Shown: positions 1 through 6,335 of the stretch, in pieces | Position numbering within the stretch: position 1 is the stretch's first letter | Layout: the number at the start of each line of letters is the position of its first letter | Assembly (NCBI GenBank): GCA_002317135.1 | Contig: DCIX01000001.1 | Location: forward strand, 1-58,137 | DNA from: Bacteroidales bacterium UBA1715 | GTDB lineage: Bacteria; Bacteroidota; Bacteroidia; Bacteroidales; UBA1715 | Length of the DNA stretch: 58,137 nucleotides | Reading direction: 5' to 3' | Position numbers and translations under genes: made by a program | Notes under the pieces: generated by a model | What the model saw: the letters and a program-made list of their open reading frames with translations, nothing else | What the model was told of the DNA's origin: nothing | Databases searched by the model: none

Positions 1-146
1 CGATGCAAGATTTCTCTCACCCTTGGACAGATGAAATGCTATACGAAATGTACGACATTACTGACGATGAGAGAAAATACATTGAGAGTATGATCAAGCC
101 GATGAAAGAAGAAGACGCCGGTCAATTGACGATTGACTTTTCGTAA
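1..146 (+). CDS. C-terminal tail of a probable restriction-modification (Eco57I/type IIG-like) enzyme, truncated by the window edge
   Basis: Only the last 47 or so codons are visible, in the frame that stops with TAA at 144-146. The tail reads ...DEMLYEMYDITDDERKYIES..., with an aromatic/acidic stretch followed by D-D-E-R-x-Y-I-E-S-M-I-K-P-M. Such 'Y-x-(L/I)-T-x-x-E-x-x-x-I-E' endings are familiar from the C-termini of large Eco57I-like methyltransferase/restriction proteins in gut Bacteroidota. That family assignment is by resemblance only, because no catalytic motif lies inside the window. The gene is followed 58 nt downstream by an EVE/PUA-like protein on the same strand, which fits a modification-dependent defence context. 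It could instead be the tail of another large DNA-binding enzyme. Confidence 0.45.
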   Translation, partial: MQDFSHPWTDEMLYEMYDITDDERKYIESMIKPMKEEDAGQLTIDFS

Positions 147-204
147 GACCACTTAAGTCTTTAGGTTAAATGTGATTTCTCAGAGTGTAAAAATCATAAT
201 ATAC

Positions 205-597
205 ATGAATAATAATAACCGCACATGGCTTGCCTTTGCCAACCGAAAAAGGTGCAGACATGCTGATGCTATTCATTCCCTTGGATTCATCAGTTGGAGA
301 ATGGGAAGAGCACGATTCGCCATTGGGGATGTCGTGTATCTTTTCATGTCCGATGAACGATGTATACGCTTCAAGATGGTCGTGACAGCAGAAAACTGCA
401 AACGTGAGGATCAGGCATTCTGGGTAGAAAAGGCTCCTGATGATATCACATACAAACTTGAATTGCTTGAAGCGTACGATGGTACAATGCTATCAGAGCA
501 AGAACTATGTAAGCATGGTTTCAAAGGAGGCAGGTCATTAGAAATTCCAAGTTGTAGAAATTTCCCTCTTATGGAGTATATAACTTCCATTTTATAG
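205..597 (+). CDS. Small stand-alone EVE/PUA-like domain protein
   Basis: This 130-residue protein resembles the EVE/PUA-like fold seen alone or at the N-terminus of HNH and other modification-dependent endonucleases. The pattern is a start 'T-W-L-A-F-A-N', then a helix ending 'L-G-F-I-S-W-R', then the strand motif 'F-A-I-G-D-V-V-Y-L-F-M-S', and a following strand of alternating basic/hydrophobic residues. In that family the pocket binds modified bases or serves as a specificity module; here the ligand is unknown. I prefer the ATG at 205 to the in-frame GTG at 172, because the domain begins within a few residues of the ATG. It sits between the putative restriction enzyme tail and a membrane protein on the same strand, so a shared defence role is plausible. 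Fold assignment is by motif only. Confidence 0.5.
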   Translation: MNNNNRTWLAFANRKRCRHADAIHSLGFISWRMGRARFAIGDVVYLFMSDERCIRFKMVVTAENCKREDQAFWVEKAPDDITYKLELLEAYDGTMLSEQELCKHGFKGGRSLEIPSCRNFPLMEYITSIL

Positions 598-620
598 TCT
601 CACTAAAATTGTTTATCAAT

Positions 621-1214
621 ATGGATACCACACAGATTCAGACTTTTGTAATAGGTGCTATTGTTCCTATTCTTACATTAGTGTTAAAATGGGTATTTGA
701 TTTATTATCATCTGAAAGGCAATACACAAGAGAAAGACGGAAAATTGTACTCCAACGCCAATTAGAAGTGATGGAAGATGCTATGGCAAATTTGTTGGAT
801 ATGTGGGAAGTATTGTATTCTCTCAAGTCTGTTATGGCGCAGTTCTCCACAAATCCATCACCAGCTCAAATAGAGTTACTGCAAAAGTCTATTGATGGAG
901 TTAATAGTTTTCAGGAGAAATCTAAAGAGAACAAGAATGCTATTCTTTTGTATTATGATTTCTCTGCAATTACAAAAGAGTATGAATTGGACAAAGTTGA
1001 CAATATTCTTTTAGAACTCTCTGATAACATTTCTCGTACATTTGCAAGGATGGCAGAATTACAATCAACAGGTGATCCGCATGGACTAATGCAAATAGAA
1101 TCAGAACATATAGCTAACTCGTATCATTTATATGCAAAAGCAATAGATTGCAAAATGAAATCTATCGTAGCGATACAAGATTTCTTAAGAAAAGAGCTTC
1201 AAAAAATGAGGTAA
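621..1214 (+). CDS. Unknown membrane-anchored protein, one N-terminal TM helix plus helical cytoplasmic region
   Basis: I do not recognise this 197-residue protein. The N-terminus carries a single hydrophobic segment (about residues 6-26), followed at once by a basic patch (S-E-R-Q-Y-T-R-E-R-R-K). This predicts an N-out or re-entrant anchor with a cytoplasmic body. The rest is mostly charged amphipathic helix with no cysteine cluster or obvious catalytic motif. The ATG at 621 is used because the earlier in-frame TTG at 609 adds only four residues. It is 23 nt after the EVE-like gene and 17 nt before the VbhA-like gene, so the three probably form one transcription unit. A TM-anchored helical partner next to defence-type genes might be an effector, but this is inference from position. 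Confidence 0.6.
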   Translation: MDTTQIQTFVIGAIVPILTLVLKWVFDLLSSERQYTRERRKIVLQRQLEVMEDAMANLLDMWEVLYSLKSVMAQFSTNPSPAQIELLQKSIDGVNSFQEKSKENKNAILLYYDFSAITKEYELDKVDNILLELSDNISRTFARMAELQSTGDPHGLMQIESEHIANSYHLYAKAIDCKMKSIVAIQDFLRKELQKMR

Positions 1215-1231
1215 CATAACTCTCTTAGATT

Positions 1232-1510
1232 ATGAACGACGAACAAAAATATACGATACAAGGTCTGGAGGAATATATCCGACAAGGTGAGCCTCTGCAA
1301 CGAGAACGTGGCAAGGCATGGAAAGTAGCTATCGGTTTGCAACAAGTGGATGGCTTGCAGACTTCGGAGTATCTGCTTGATACAGCTCGTAAGCACATCG
1401 AGGGTGACATTTCCATCGAGGAAGCAAAGGTGCTAATTGACTCATACTACAAGTCGGCTGATGATCGCAAGTTTGTTGAGAATGACCTGTACACTTCCCT
1501 AAAAATGTAG
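1232..1510 (+). CDS. Orphan VbhA/Fic-type antitoxin domain protein, probably a truncated Fic gene
   Basis: The first 75 residues match the N-terminal part of Bacteroidota Fic proteins: an amphipathic region with 'Q-G-L-E-E-Y-I-R-Q-G-E-P', then 'L-Q-T-S-E-Y-L-L-D-T-A', then the antitoxin VbhA helix region 'G-D-I-S-I-E-E-A-K-V-L-I-D-S-Y-Y'. In Fic enzymes this helix blocks ATP binding and restrains AMP transfer. Here the reading frame ends 16 residues later and no Fic core (HPFxxGNGR) is encoded downstream. The 92-residue product therefore contains the inhibitory module but no enzyme. It may be a decay product of a fused Fic gene or a free antitoxin for a Fic protein elsewhere. A palindromic repeat starts 8 nt after the stop codon, a likely breakpoint marker. 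Confidence 0.65.
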   Translation: MNDEQKYTIQGLEEYIRQGEPLQRERGKAWKVAIGLQQVDGLQTSEYLLDTARKHIEGDISIEEAKVLIDSYYKSADDRKFVENDLYTSLKM

Positions 1511-1518
1511 TTTCAAAA

Positions 1519-1546
1519 GTAGAAACGCAATTAATCGCGTTTTTAC
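1519..1546. repeat. Imperfect palindrome, copy 1 of a dispersed Bacteroidota-type repeat
   Basis: The arms GTAGAAACGC and GCGTTTTTAC flank a short AATTAATC centre. The preceding TCAAAA and following ACAAAA are shared with the copy at 2577-2604, and a related GC-rich core occurs at 55230-55260. It sits just after the VbhA-like stop codon and could act as a weak terminator or as a mobile palindrome. Confidence 0.6.
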
Positions 1547-1576
1547 AAAACATTCAAAATCATTCATTGTAAATAT

Positions 1577-1606
1577 TTTGTTTTTACGTTTTTAATGGTA
1601 TCTTTG
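1577..1606 (+). promoter_or_regulatory. Bacteroidota-type promoter for the candidate small RNA
   Basis: TTTG at 1577-1580 is followed after 18 nt by TATCTTTG at 1599-1606, a match to the -33/-7 consensus TTTG...TAnnTTTG. The spacing equals that of the tRNA-Leu promoter in this window (TTTG 11675-11678, N18, TAATTTTG 11697-11704). A start near 1612 is predicted. Confidence 0.6.
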
Positions 1607-1611
1607 TCATG

Positions 1612-1732
1612 TTCTTATGTATCAACATAAAGGCGAAAGCCCTGAACCATTCGAACTCAAGCCGTTAAGTCGGAAGAACTTTTAGCTACGGCGTGAAAGT
1701 TCAAAAAGAGGATCATTTATGATTCTCTTTTT
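1612..1732 (+). ncRNA. Candidate structured small RNA, about 120 nt, with a predicted pseudoknot
   Basis: No open frame is plausible here, but the segment has its own promoter and an intrinsic terminator, and it is densely foldable. TTATG (1615-1619) pairs with CATAA (1626-1630). GGC-GAAA-GCC (1632-1641) forms a GNRA-capped stem. GCCGT (1661-1665) pairs with ACGGC (1688-1692), and GAACTTT (1676-1682) pairs with AAAGTTC (1696-1702). The last two pairings interleave, so they would make an H-type pseudoknot. The terminator at 1703-1732 follows immediately. I do not recognise the RNA as a known family. It lies between an orphan antitoxin gene and a convergent nuclease gene, so regulation of either is possible but unproven. 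Confidence 0.5.
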
Positions 1733-1735
1733 TAT
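1703..1735. terminator. Bidirectional intrinsic terminator
   Basis: A 14-bp stem (1703-1716 with 1719-1732, one G-U wobble) has A-tracts on one side and T-tracts on the other. It can therefore terminate both the small RNA on the plus strand and the convergent nuclease gene, whose stop codon overlaps its right arm. Confidence 0.75.
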
Positions 1736-2394
1736 TTTCTTTGGGATAATAACTTATATAGTTTGGTGTTGAAGTTGCGGGATTTTGCCAAATAACAATC
1801 AACAACTATCAAATGTGAGTTTTTAAATAGGTAAATTTCTTTTAGATATGGATTCTTTTCAAATGCTTTTTTAAAGGATGCTGCAATACTCTTAATTGAA
1901 TTTATTTTCATTAGGTTTATTGCAATTCTATCTGACTGTTTTGCTCCATCAAACAATCGTGTTATAAGGGCACTTCCTCCAGAACTTGTTTTCCCTTCTA
2001 CGTAAAATAATTTTCCTTTTTGCCGAATAATGAAGTCTGCACTTTTGGTATTTGAAGGATTCGATAACAAGAATACATCAAATTTATTCTTTACAAACTT
2101 CAGGGCTATTTGTAGGTTTTTCGGTGTTTCACCTGTTTTTAGTATATCATCATATTCGCTTTCATTCAAGGTGAAAATTTTATTTTCTCCTTCGGTAAAC
2201 CGTTTCATCTCAGTAAATTGCGGTTGTGCAGTAATCCATTTGAGTACAGCAACTTTTTCACGGTTTGTTGTAAATGAATAATAATCCTTAATAGCAACAT
2301 TTATGCTTGTCCCTTTATATTCGGGCACACCATATTCAGGAATAGGTTCATTTATAAGCAAAATGATATATTCATTTTCTTGTTCGGCTTTCAT
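1732..2394 (-). CDS. Putative PD-(D/E)XK-like nuclease (CdiA C-terminal / phage-type toxin nuclease fold)
   Basis: The product has 220 residues and no signal peptide or TM segment. The C-terminal half contains a strand pattern with 'K-S-A-D-F-I-I', then 'K-L-F-Y-V-E-G-K-T-S-S-G', which gives the D...ExK arrangement of PD-(D/E)XK nucleases. It is followed by a helix with 'A-K-Q-S-D-R-I-A-I-N-L' and a final strand. This layout resembles tRNA-nuclease toxin domains such as those at the C-terminus of CdiA and in mobile-element proteins. The N-terminal half is not recognised. The gene stands alone, converging on the small-RNA gene, with no obvious immunity gene upstream. Function as a nuclease is inferred from motif spacing only. 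Confidence 0.45.
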   Translation of the reverse strand: MKAEQENEYIILLINEPIPEYGVPEYKGTSINVAIKDYYSFTTNREKVAVLKWITAQPQFTEMKRFTEGENKIFTLNESEYDDILKTGETPKNLQIALKFVKNKFDVFLLSNPSNTKSADFIIRQKGKLFYVEGKTSSGGSALITRLFDGAKQSDRIAINLMKINSIKSIAASFKKAFEKNPYLKEIYLFKNSHLIVVDCYLAKSRNFNTKLYKLLSQRK

Positions 2395-2455
2395 GATGGT
2401 GCAAATATAAGAGAAAATTCGTGATTGGAAGAAAACAAATATTCTGTTGCATTAC

Positions 2456-2557
2456 ATTCCGTAGGAATAAGCCATAAAGCTAAAATCCTATGGATTTTAA
2501 AAAAGGAGAGAGCGTGATGGATTAATTCTACCAATGGAAAATCCCTAACGGGATTTC
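2456..2557. repeat. Cluster of three short REP-like palindromes
   Basis: Three different perfect or near-perfect palindromes occur within 102 bases: ATTCCGTAGGAAT (2456-2468), TAAAATCCTATGGATTTTA (2481-2499), and AAATCCC-TAAC-GGGATTT (2539-2556). No coding frame spans them. They look like Bacteroidota intergenic REP-type elements. Confidence 0.55.
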
Positions 2558-2576
2558 ATAAAATACACCGTCAAAA

Positions 2577-2604
2577 GTAGAGACGCGATTAATAGCATCT
2601 CTAC
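2577..2604. repeat. Imperfect palindrome, copy 2 of the dispersed repeat
   Basis: GTAGAGACGCGATT and its near complement ATAGCATCTCTAC form the arms. The flanks TCAAAA and ACAAAA match copy 1 at 1519-1546. Confidence 0.6.
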
Positions 2605-2666
2605 AAAATATTCCGGAATTATTTCTTTATATCTTGTAAATAGTCAAATTATATTTTGAAGAGTCT

Positions 2667-3099
2667 TGTTACTTTTCTTTCAATAGCGAAAGAAAAGTAA
2701 CCAAAAGAACGCTATCGACCCACGCCTTCGCTAAAAAATGACTGCATTTCGCTAAAAATCTTGGGACTTTGCGCCAACATACAAAGCCGGCGCCGCAAAG
2801 CAAGCTTTTTTTAACGCTTCATTCCGTCATTTTTCTTAACGCTCATTCGTGAAGTCGATTTATATTCTTCCTTGAACAATAAACAAAGCTTGAAAGCAGA
2901 ACTTTTCCGACTCAGCTGCGCGCGTTAAGCATTTTAGCGTAGTGCAGCGTTAAAAAGGATTTGCTGCCTCCTGCAATTATCTATACAAAACTAACCACGC
3001 GGCAATCAAATCCTTTAGCGGAACGCAGCTAAAATGTAGCGAAGCAGGTGGTCGGCGGGGTTCTTTGGTTCTTTCTTGACCTGTTGCAAGAAAGAACTA
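2667..3099. repeat. Non-coding element of about 430 bp bounded by hairpins (MITE-like or structured repeat)
   Basis: The left end is a perfect 13-bp hairpin (2669-2681 with 2688-2700, 6-nt loop) followed by CCAAAAGAAC. The right end is GGTTCTTTGG leading into an 11-bp hairpin (3068-3078 with 3087-3097). The two ends are therefore related inverted sequences. Between them the DNA is more GC-rich than its surroundings, has no long open frame, and carries internal repeats of 'AGCGNANNGCAGC/CGCTAAAA' type as well as an inverted pair around AAAAAGGATTTG and AAATCCTTT. No transposase is present. This accounts for most of the 805-base gap between the nuclease and the outer-membrane protein genes. Confidence 0.5.
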
Positions 3100-3199
3100 T
3101 AATTATATAAATAAAAAAAGATTACAAGATTAAAGTGTATAATTCCGAAAAATATTCAAAATCATTTCGTGATATTGGCAGAGCAGAACCCTGCCGCTA

Positions 3200-4009
3200 C
3201 TACAATCTAATTACAAATTCTGTCGTATGACACAGTCCTAAATAAAAATGATATTGAGCTTCGTAGGTAAACAAACACTTCCAGAAGGGAATTTGTACAG
3301 CAACTTGTAGTGGCGTTTCGTTGTTTGTATACGAAATGCTACAAAGAATTTTGTCTTGTATGGAATAGGAGGCGCCTAACGACACATATTGAACACCATT
3401 GTTTGTTTGGGCATAGAGAAATGCCACTTGCACAGGTTCTATAATCGTATAGGTGCCACGAAGTTTTAGCATACTTGTAATGTCGCTATTGCGTTTGAGT
3501 AATGCAATCGGGTTGATTGTATGTATGCCGAATGTTAGTTTGCCAGATTTGTTGTAATAGGCTAATTCCGGATATATATAGTGTTTTGCTTTGTATTCTT
3601 CTTGAAAACGGCGAGTTAGATCAAAACTGAGCGAGAAGCTATTATTTTTATAGAGTGTTCGGGCAAGAGCAAAGCTGTAATTGCTCTCACGGAAGTGAGA
3701 GTTCCCAAATATGCTTGTCGATAATCCATACGAATAGGTGTTCCCCTTAGTACCGGCATTTATGCGGGCACAAGTGATATCCGTAACACTGTAGTTTGTG
3801 CAATATGCAACGCCAAATTCCGTATGTTCCATGTATGGAAGCATCGCGGGATTGCTTTGCATTGAATTAATATGTGTTTCTGTCGGGGCGGTGTTTGCGG
3901 CACATCCACTAAAAAGTCCCGAGGTGTGGCGGAACTCTTGACTAAAACTATCTAAAAAACTACAACATACGAATACGGAACAAATTAGTTTAATTTGTTT
4001 TGTATTCAA
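3200..4009 (-). CDS. Outer-membrane beta-barrel protein, PorV/PorP-like layout
   Basis: The product has 269 residues with an N-terminal signal peptide ending near S-F-S-Q. A loop 'M-Q-S-N-P-A-M-L-P-Y' follows, of the kind seen at the start of PorV/PorP-type and UPF0164 barrels. The rest alternates aromatic and polar residues, consistent with about ten short beta strands, and ends in I-R-L. Its first codons overlap the last 20 bases of purE on the same strand, so the two are translationally coupled. The link to purE appears positional, not biochemical. Exact family membership is uncertain; outer-membrane location is the safer statement. Confidence 0.65.
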   Translation of the reverse strand: MNTKQIKLICSVFVCCSFLDSFSQEFRHTSGLFSGCAANTAPTETHINSMQSNPAMLPYMEHTEFGVAYCTNYSVTDITCARINAGTKGNTYSYGLSTSIFGNSHFRESNYSFALARTLYKNNSFSLSFDLTRRFQEEYKAKHYIYPELAYYNKSGKLTFGIHTINPIALLKRNSDITSMLKLRGTYTIIEPVQVAFLYAQTNNGVQYVSLGASYSIQDKILCSISYTNNETPLQVAVQIPFWKCLFTYEAQYHFYLGLCHTTEFVIRL

Positions 4010-4496
4010 AATGTATCTCTTTTAAGTCTGCGTTTGCTTTTTCTATTTTATTTTTTAATGATGTTTTATATTCTGCTAATTCTTTTGCTACGCGTTCGTC
4101 TGCCATTGCAATGAATTGCGATGCTAGAATACCAGCGTTTTCTGCACCGTTAATACCAACTGTCGCAACAGGAATGCCTGAAGGCATTTGTACAATAGCA
4201 AGTAATGCGTCTATTCCTTGTAAGCTGGCACTGATTGGAACACCAATTACAGGAACTGTAGTCATTGAAGCGATAACACCAGGCAAATGGGCTGCCATAC
4301 CTGCGGCGGCAATAATAACTTTAATGCCGTTTTTCTCTGCGTTTTTTGCAAATTCTTCTACAGCCTCAGGTGTTCTGTGAGCAGATAGAGCAAGAATTTC
4401 GAACGGAATTTTAAAGTTATTTAGCACTTTCGCAGCCTTTTCCATTACAGGCATATCTGATGTGCTTCCCATTATAATGCTAACTTGTGCTTTCAT
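3990..4496 (-). CDS. purE: N5-carboxyaminoimidazole ribonucleotide mutase PurE (class I)
   Basis: PurE converts N5-CAIR to CAIR in de novo purine synthesis in the cytoplasm. The 168-residue length is normal for class I PurE. Diagnostic motifs are the phosphate-binding loop 'M-G-S-T-S-D-M-P-V-M' at residues 9-18, 'S-A-H-R-T-P' at 38-43 with the catalytic histidine H40, and the glycine/alanine stretch 'A-A-A-G-M-A-A-H-L-P-G'. The ATG at 4496 is the only sensible start. Downstream it overlaps an outer-membrane barrel gene. purC lies 26 kb away and a PurF-like gene near 54 kb, so purine genes are scattered and not in one operon. Confidence 0.95.
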   Translation of the reverse strand: MKAQVSIIMGSTSDMPVMEKAAKVLNNFKIPFEILALSAHRTPEAVEEFAKNAEKNGIKVIIAAAGMAAHLPGVIASMTTVPVIGVPISASLQGIDALLAIVQMPSGIPVATVGINGAENAGILASQFIAMADERVAKELAEYKTSLKNKIEKANADLKEIHFEYKTN

Positions 4497-4566
4497 CTTA
4501 CTTCAATGAATTTTTTTGTTTCTGCAAATATAGAAAATACGATGGAATTTCTTGTCCCTTTTTGAT

Positions 4567-5175
4567 TTATTTAAACCTTGGTAATGACCAATTTTTCATG
4601 ACACTCAGCGTTCTTGTTATGAAAATAACAATAGCTGCAATAATAACCGCAAGTAAATCGGGACAATTACAGTAAAGTAGTAATAAATAGACAAGACCAC
4701 CAAGTAAACAAGCGGTAGCGTAAATTTCTTTTCTAAATATTAATGGAATGTCAACGCACATTAAATCGCGCACGATGCCACCGAAAACGGCAGTCAAAAT
4801 TCCCATCATAACTGCTAACATCGGGCTAATGTTCATAATCAGACCTTTTTGCATTCCAATAATGGTAAATACGCTTATGCCGATCGTGTCGAACAAAAAC
4901 AATGTCTTAGAGTATTTTTCTATTGTTTTCCGAGCAATAAACGTAAACGCAACCGCACCAACAATTAGGTAGAAATACCACATATCGTGTAACCAAGCAA
5001 CTGGTTGGTTCAACATAATATCACGGAGAGTTCCGCCACCAATTGCAGTGACAAATCCAAGGAAAATACCGCCAAAAAGGTCGAATTGTTTTCGGGCAGC
5101 TGCTAATGCACCACTAATTGCAAAAGCAAAGGTTCCTACATAATCTAAAACAGGTATGATATCGGAAACCGACAT
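4567..5175 (-). CDS. TRIC-family (UPF0126/YadS-like) membrane channel
   Basis: This 202-residue protein has seven hydrophobic segments arranged as two repeats of three plus one, the pattern of prokaryotic trimeric intracellular cation (TRIC) channels. Each repeat has the glycine-rich signature: 'A-I-G-G-G-T-L-R-D-I-M-L' in the first and 'V-F-G-G-I-V-R-D-L-M-C' in the second. Homologues conduct potassium or sodium in vitro; the physiological role in bacteria is unclear. The start codon overlaps the ychF stop (TAATG), so it is co-translated with ychF. Confidence 0.85.
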   Translation of the reverse strand: MSVSDIIPVLDYVGTFAFAISGALAAARKQFDLFGGIFLGFVTAIGGGTLRDIMLNQPVAWLHDMWYFYLIVGAVAFTFIARKTIEKYSKTLFLFDTIGISVFTIIGMQKGLIMNISPMLAVMMGILTAVFGGIVRDLMCVDIPLIFRKEIYATACLLGGLVYLLLLYCNCPDLLAVIIAAIVIFITRTLSVMKNWSLPRFK

Positions 5176-6272
5176 TATACATTGAATTTAAAGTGCATAA
5201 TGTCACCATCTTGCACCACATATTCTTTACCTTCCATCGACATTTTTCCTGCTTCTTTCACGGCTTGTTCAGAACCATAGGCGATGTAGTCGGCATATTT
5301 TATTACTTCTGCCTTGATGAAACCTTTTTCAAAGTCAGTGTGGATTACACCCGCCGCTTGTGGTGCTTTGGCACCTTTATGATATGTCCAAGCACGAACT
5401 TCTTGTGGACCAGCAGTCAAGAAAGTTTCAAGATTTAATAATGAATATGCTTGGCGAATAAGTTTGTTTACGCCTGGTTCTGTTAAACCGACATCTTGTA
5501 GGAACATATCGCGTTCTTCTTGAGTGTCAAGTTCTGCGATTTCTGCTTCCAAAGCTGTGGCAAGTATAAGCACTTCGGCTTGTTCGTTTTTGATTGATTC
5601 TTTTACCGCATCAACGAACGCGTTGCCGTTTATTCCCGATTCGTCAACATTGCAGACATACATTACCGGTTTTAATGTAAGCAAATGTAAGTCGTAGATA
5701 GCTGCTTTTTCTTCGTCATCAAGATTTAATGTACGAGCAGATTCACCTTTTAGTAAGGCTTCGCGTACGCGAGTCAAAATATCGCAGGTGTATTTTGCCA
5801 TCTTGTCGCCGCCAGCACGTGCTTGTTTTTCAAGTTTTGAAAGACGTGATTCAACCGATTCCAAATCCTTGAATTGCAATTCCATATCAATAGTTTCCTT
5901 ATCTCTTACTGGATTAATTGAACCATCGACGTGGGTAATGTTTGGATTTTCGAAACAGCGTAGTACATGAATGATGGCATCGGTTTCTCTAATGTTTGCC
6001 AAGAACTTGTTTCCCAAACCTTCGCCTTTGCTCGCACCTTTTACAAGACCAGCAATGTCTACGATTTCTACAGTTGTAGGTACAACTCTTTCTGGATGTA
6101 CAAGTTTTTCCAATTCGTTTAAGCGTTCGTCAGGAACGGTAATCATTCCGACATTTGGTTCGATTGTGCAAAAAGGAAAATTTGCTGCTTGTGCTTTTGC
6201 GTTTGTCAAACAGTTAAAAAGAGTGGATTTTCCAACATTTGGTAATCCAACAATACCACATTTCAATCCCAT
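5175..6272 (-). CDS. ychF: Redox-regulated ATPase YchF (Obg-family P-loop NTPase)
   Basis: YchF is a universally conserved Obg-family protein that prefers ATP, binds ribosomes and takes part in stress responses. The 365-residue length is typical. The N-terminus carries the P-loop 'G-L-P-N-V-G-K-S-T-L-F-N'. G3 is seen as 'V-D-I-A-G-L-V-K-G-A-S-K-G'. The G4 position reads 'C-N-V-D-E' and not NKxD, which is the hallmark of ATP-preferring YchF. A TGS domain fills roughly the last 85 residues. The promoter box at 6289-6296 leaves a very short leader. It is followed by the TRIC gene with a one-base overlap. Confidence 0.95.
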   Translation of the reverse strand: MGLKCGIVGLPNVGKSTLFNCLTNAKAQAANFPFCTIEPNVGMITVPDERLNELEKLVHPERVVPTTVEIVDIAGLVKGASKGEGLGNKFLANIRETDAIIHVLRCFENPNITHVDGSINPVRDKETIDMELQFKDLESVESRLSKLEKQARAGGDKMAKYTCDILTRVREALLKGESARTLNLDDEEKAAIYDLHLLTLKPVMYVCNVDESGINGNAFVDAVKESIKNEQAEVLILATALEAEIAELDTQEERDMFLQDVGLTEPGVNKLIRQAYSLLNLETFLTAGPQEVRAWTYHKGAKAPQAAGVIHTDFEKGFIKAEVIKYADYIAYGSEQAVKEAGKMSMEGKEYVVQDGDIMHFKFNV

Positions 6273-6288
6273 ACGATTATTTTTTGTG

Positions 6289-6296
6289 CAAAAGTA
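6289..6296 (-). promoter_or_regulatory. -7 promoter box for ychF
   Basis: Read on the minus strand this is TACTTTTG, a match to TAnnTTTG. It is 16 nt upstream of the ychF ATG, so the transcript is predicted to start about 10 nt before the start codon. Confidence 0.55.
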
Positions 6297-6309
6297 ACTT
6301 TTTTTACTT

Positions 6310-6317
6310 TATATTTG
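6310..6317 (+). promoter_or_regulatory. -7 promoter box for the 6336-11591 operon
   Basis: TATATTTG matches TAnnTTTG and lies 18 nt before the ATG at 6336. It rules out the earlier in-frame TTG at 6315, which lies inside the box. Confidence 0.55.
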
Positions 6318-6335
6318 CAAGAACATTTTATTGAG

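Noticed and set aside
1612..1732. Type III toxin-antitoxin RNA
   Set aside because: No tandem RNA repeats, and the nuclease gene is convergent and not downstream on the same strand, so the ToxIN arrangement is absent.
1519..2604. CRISPR-like repeats
   Set aside because: There are only two similar palindromes, 1 kb apart, and no regular spacers or cas genes.
2667..3099. Decayed insertion sequence with transposase
   Set aside because: No DDE or serine-recombinase remnant could be recognised in either strand; kept only as a non-coding element.
4000..4380. 126-codon plus-strand frame opposite purE
   Set aside because: purE motifs are unequivocal on the minus strand.
6315..6335. TTG start for the membrane protein at 6336
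   Set aside because: It lies inside the -7 promoter box TATATTTG.
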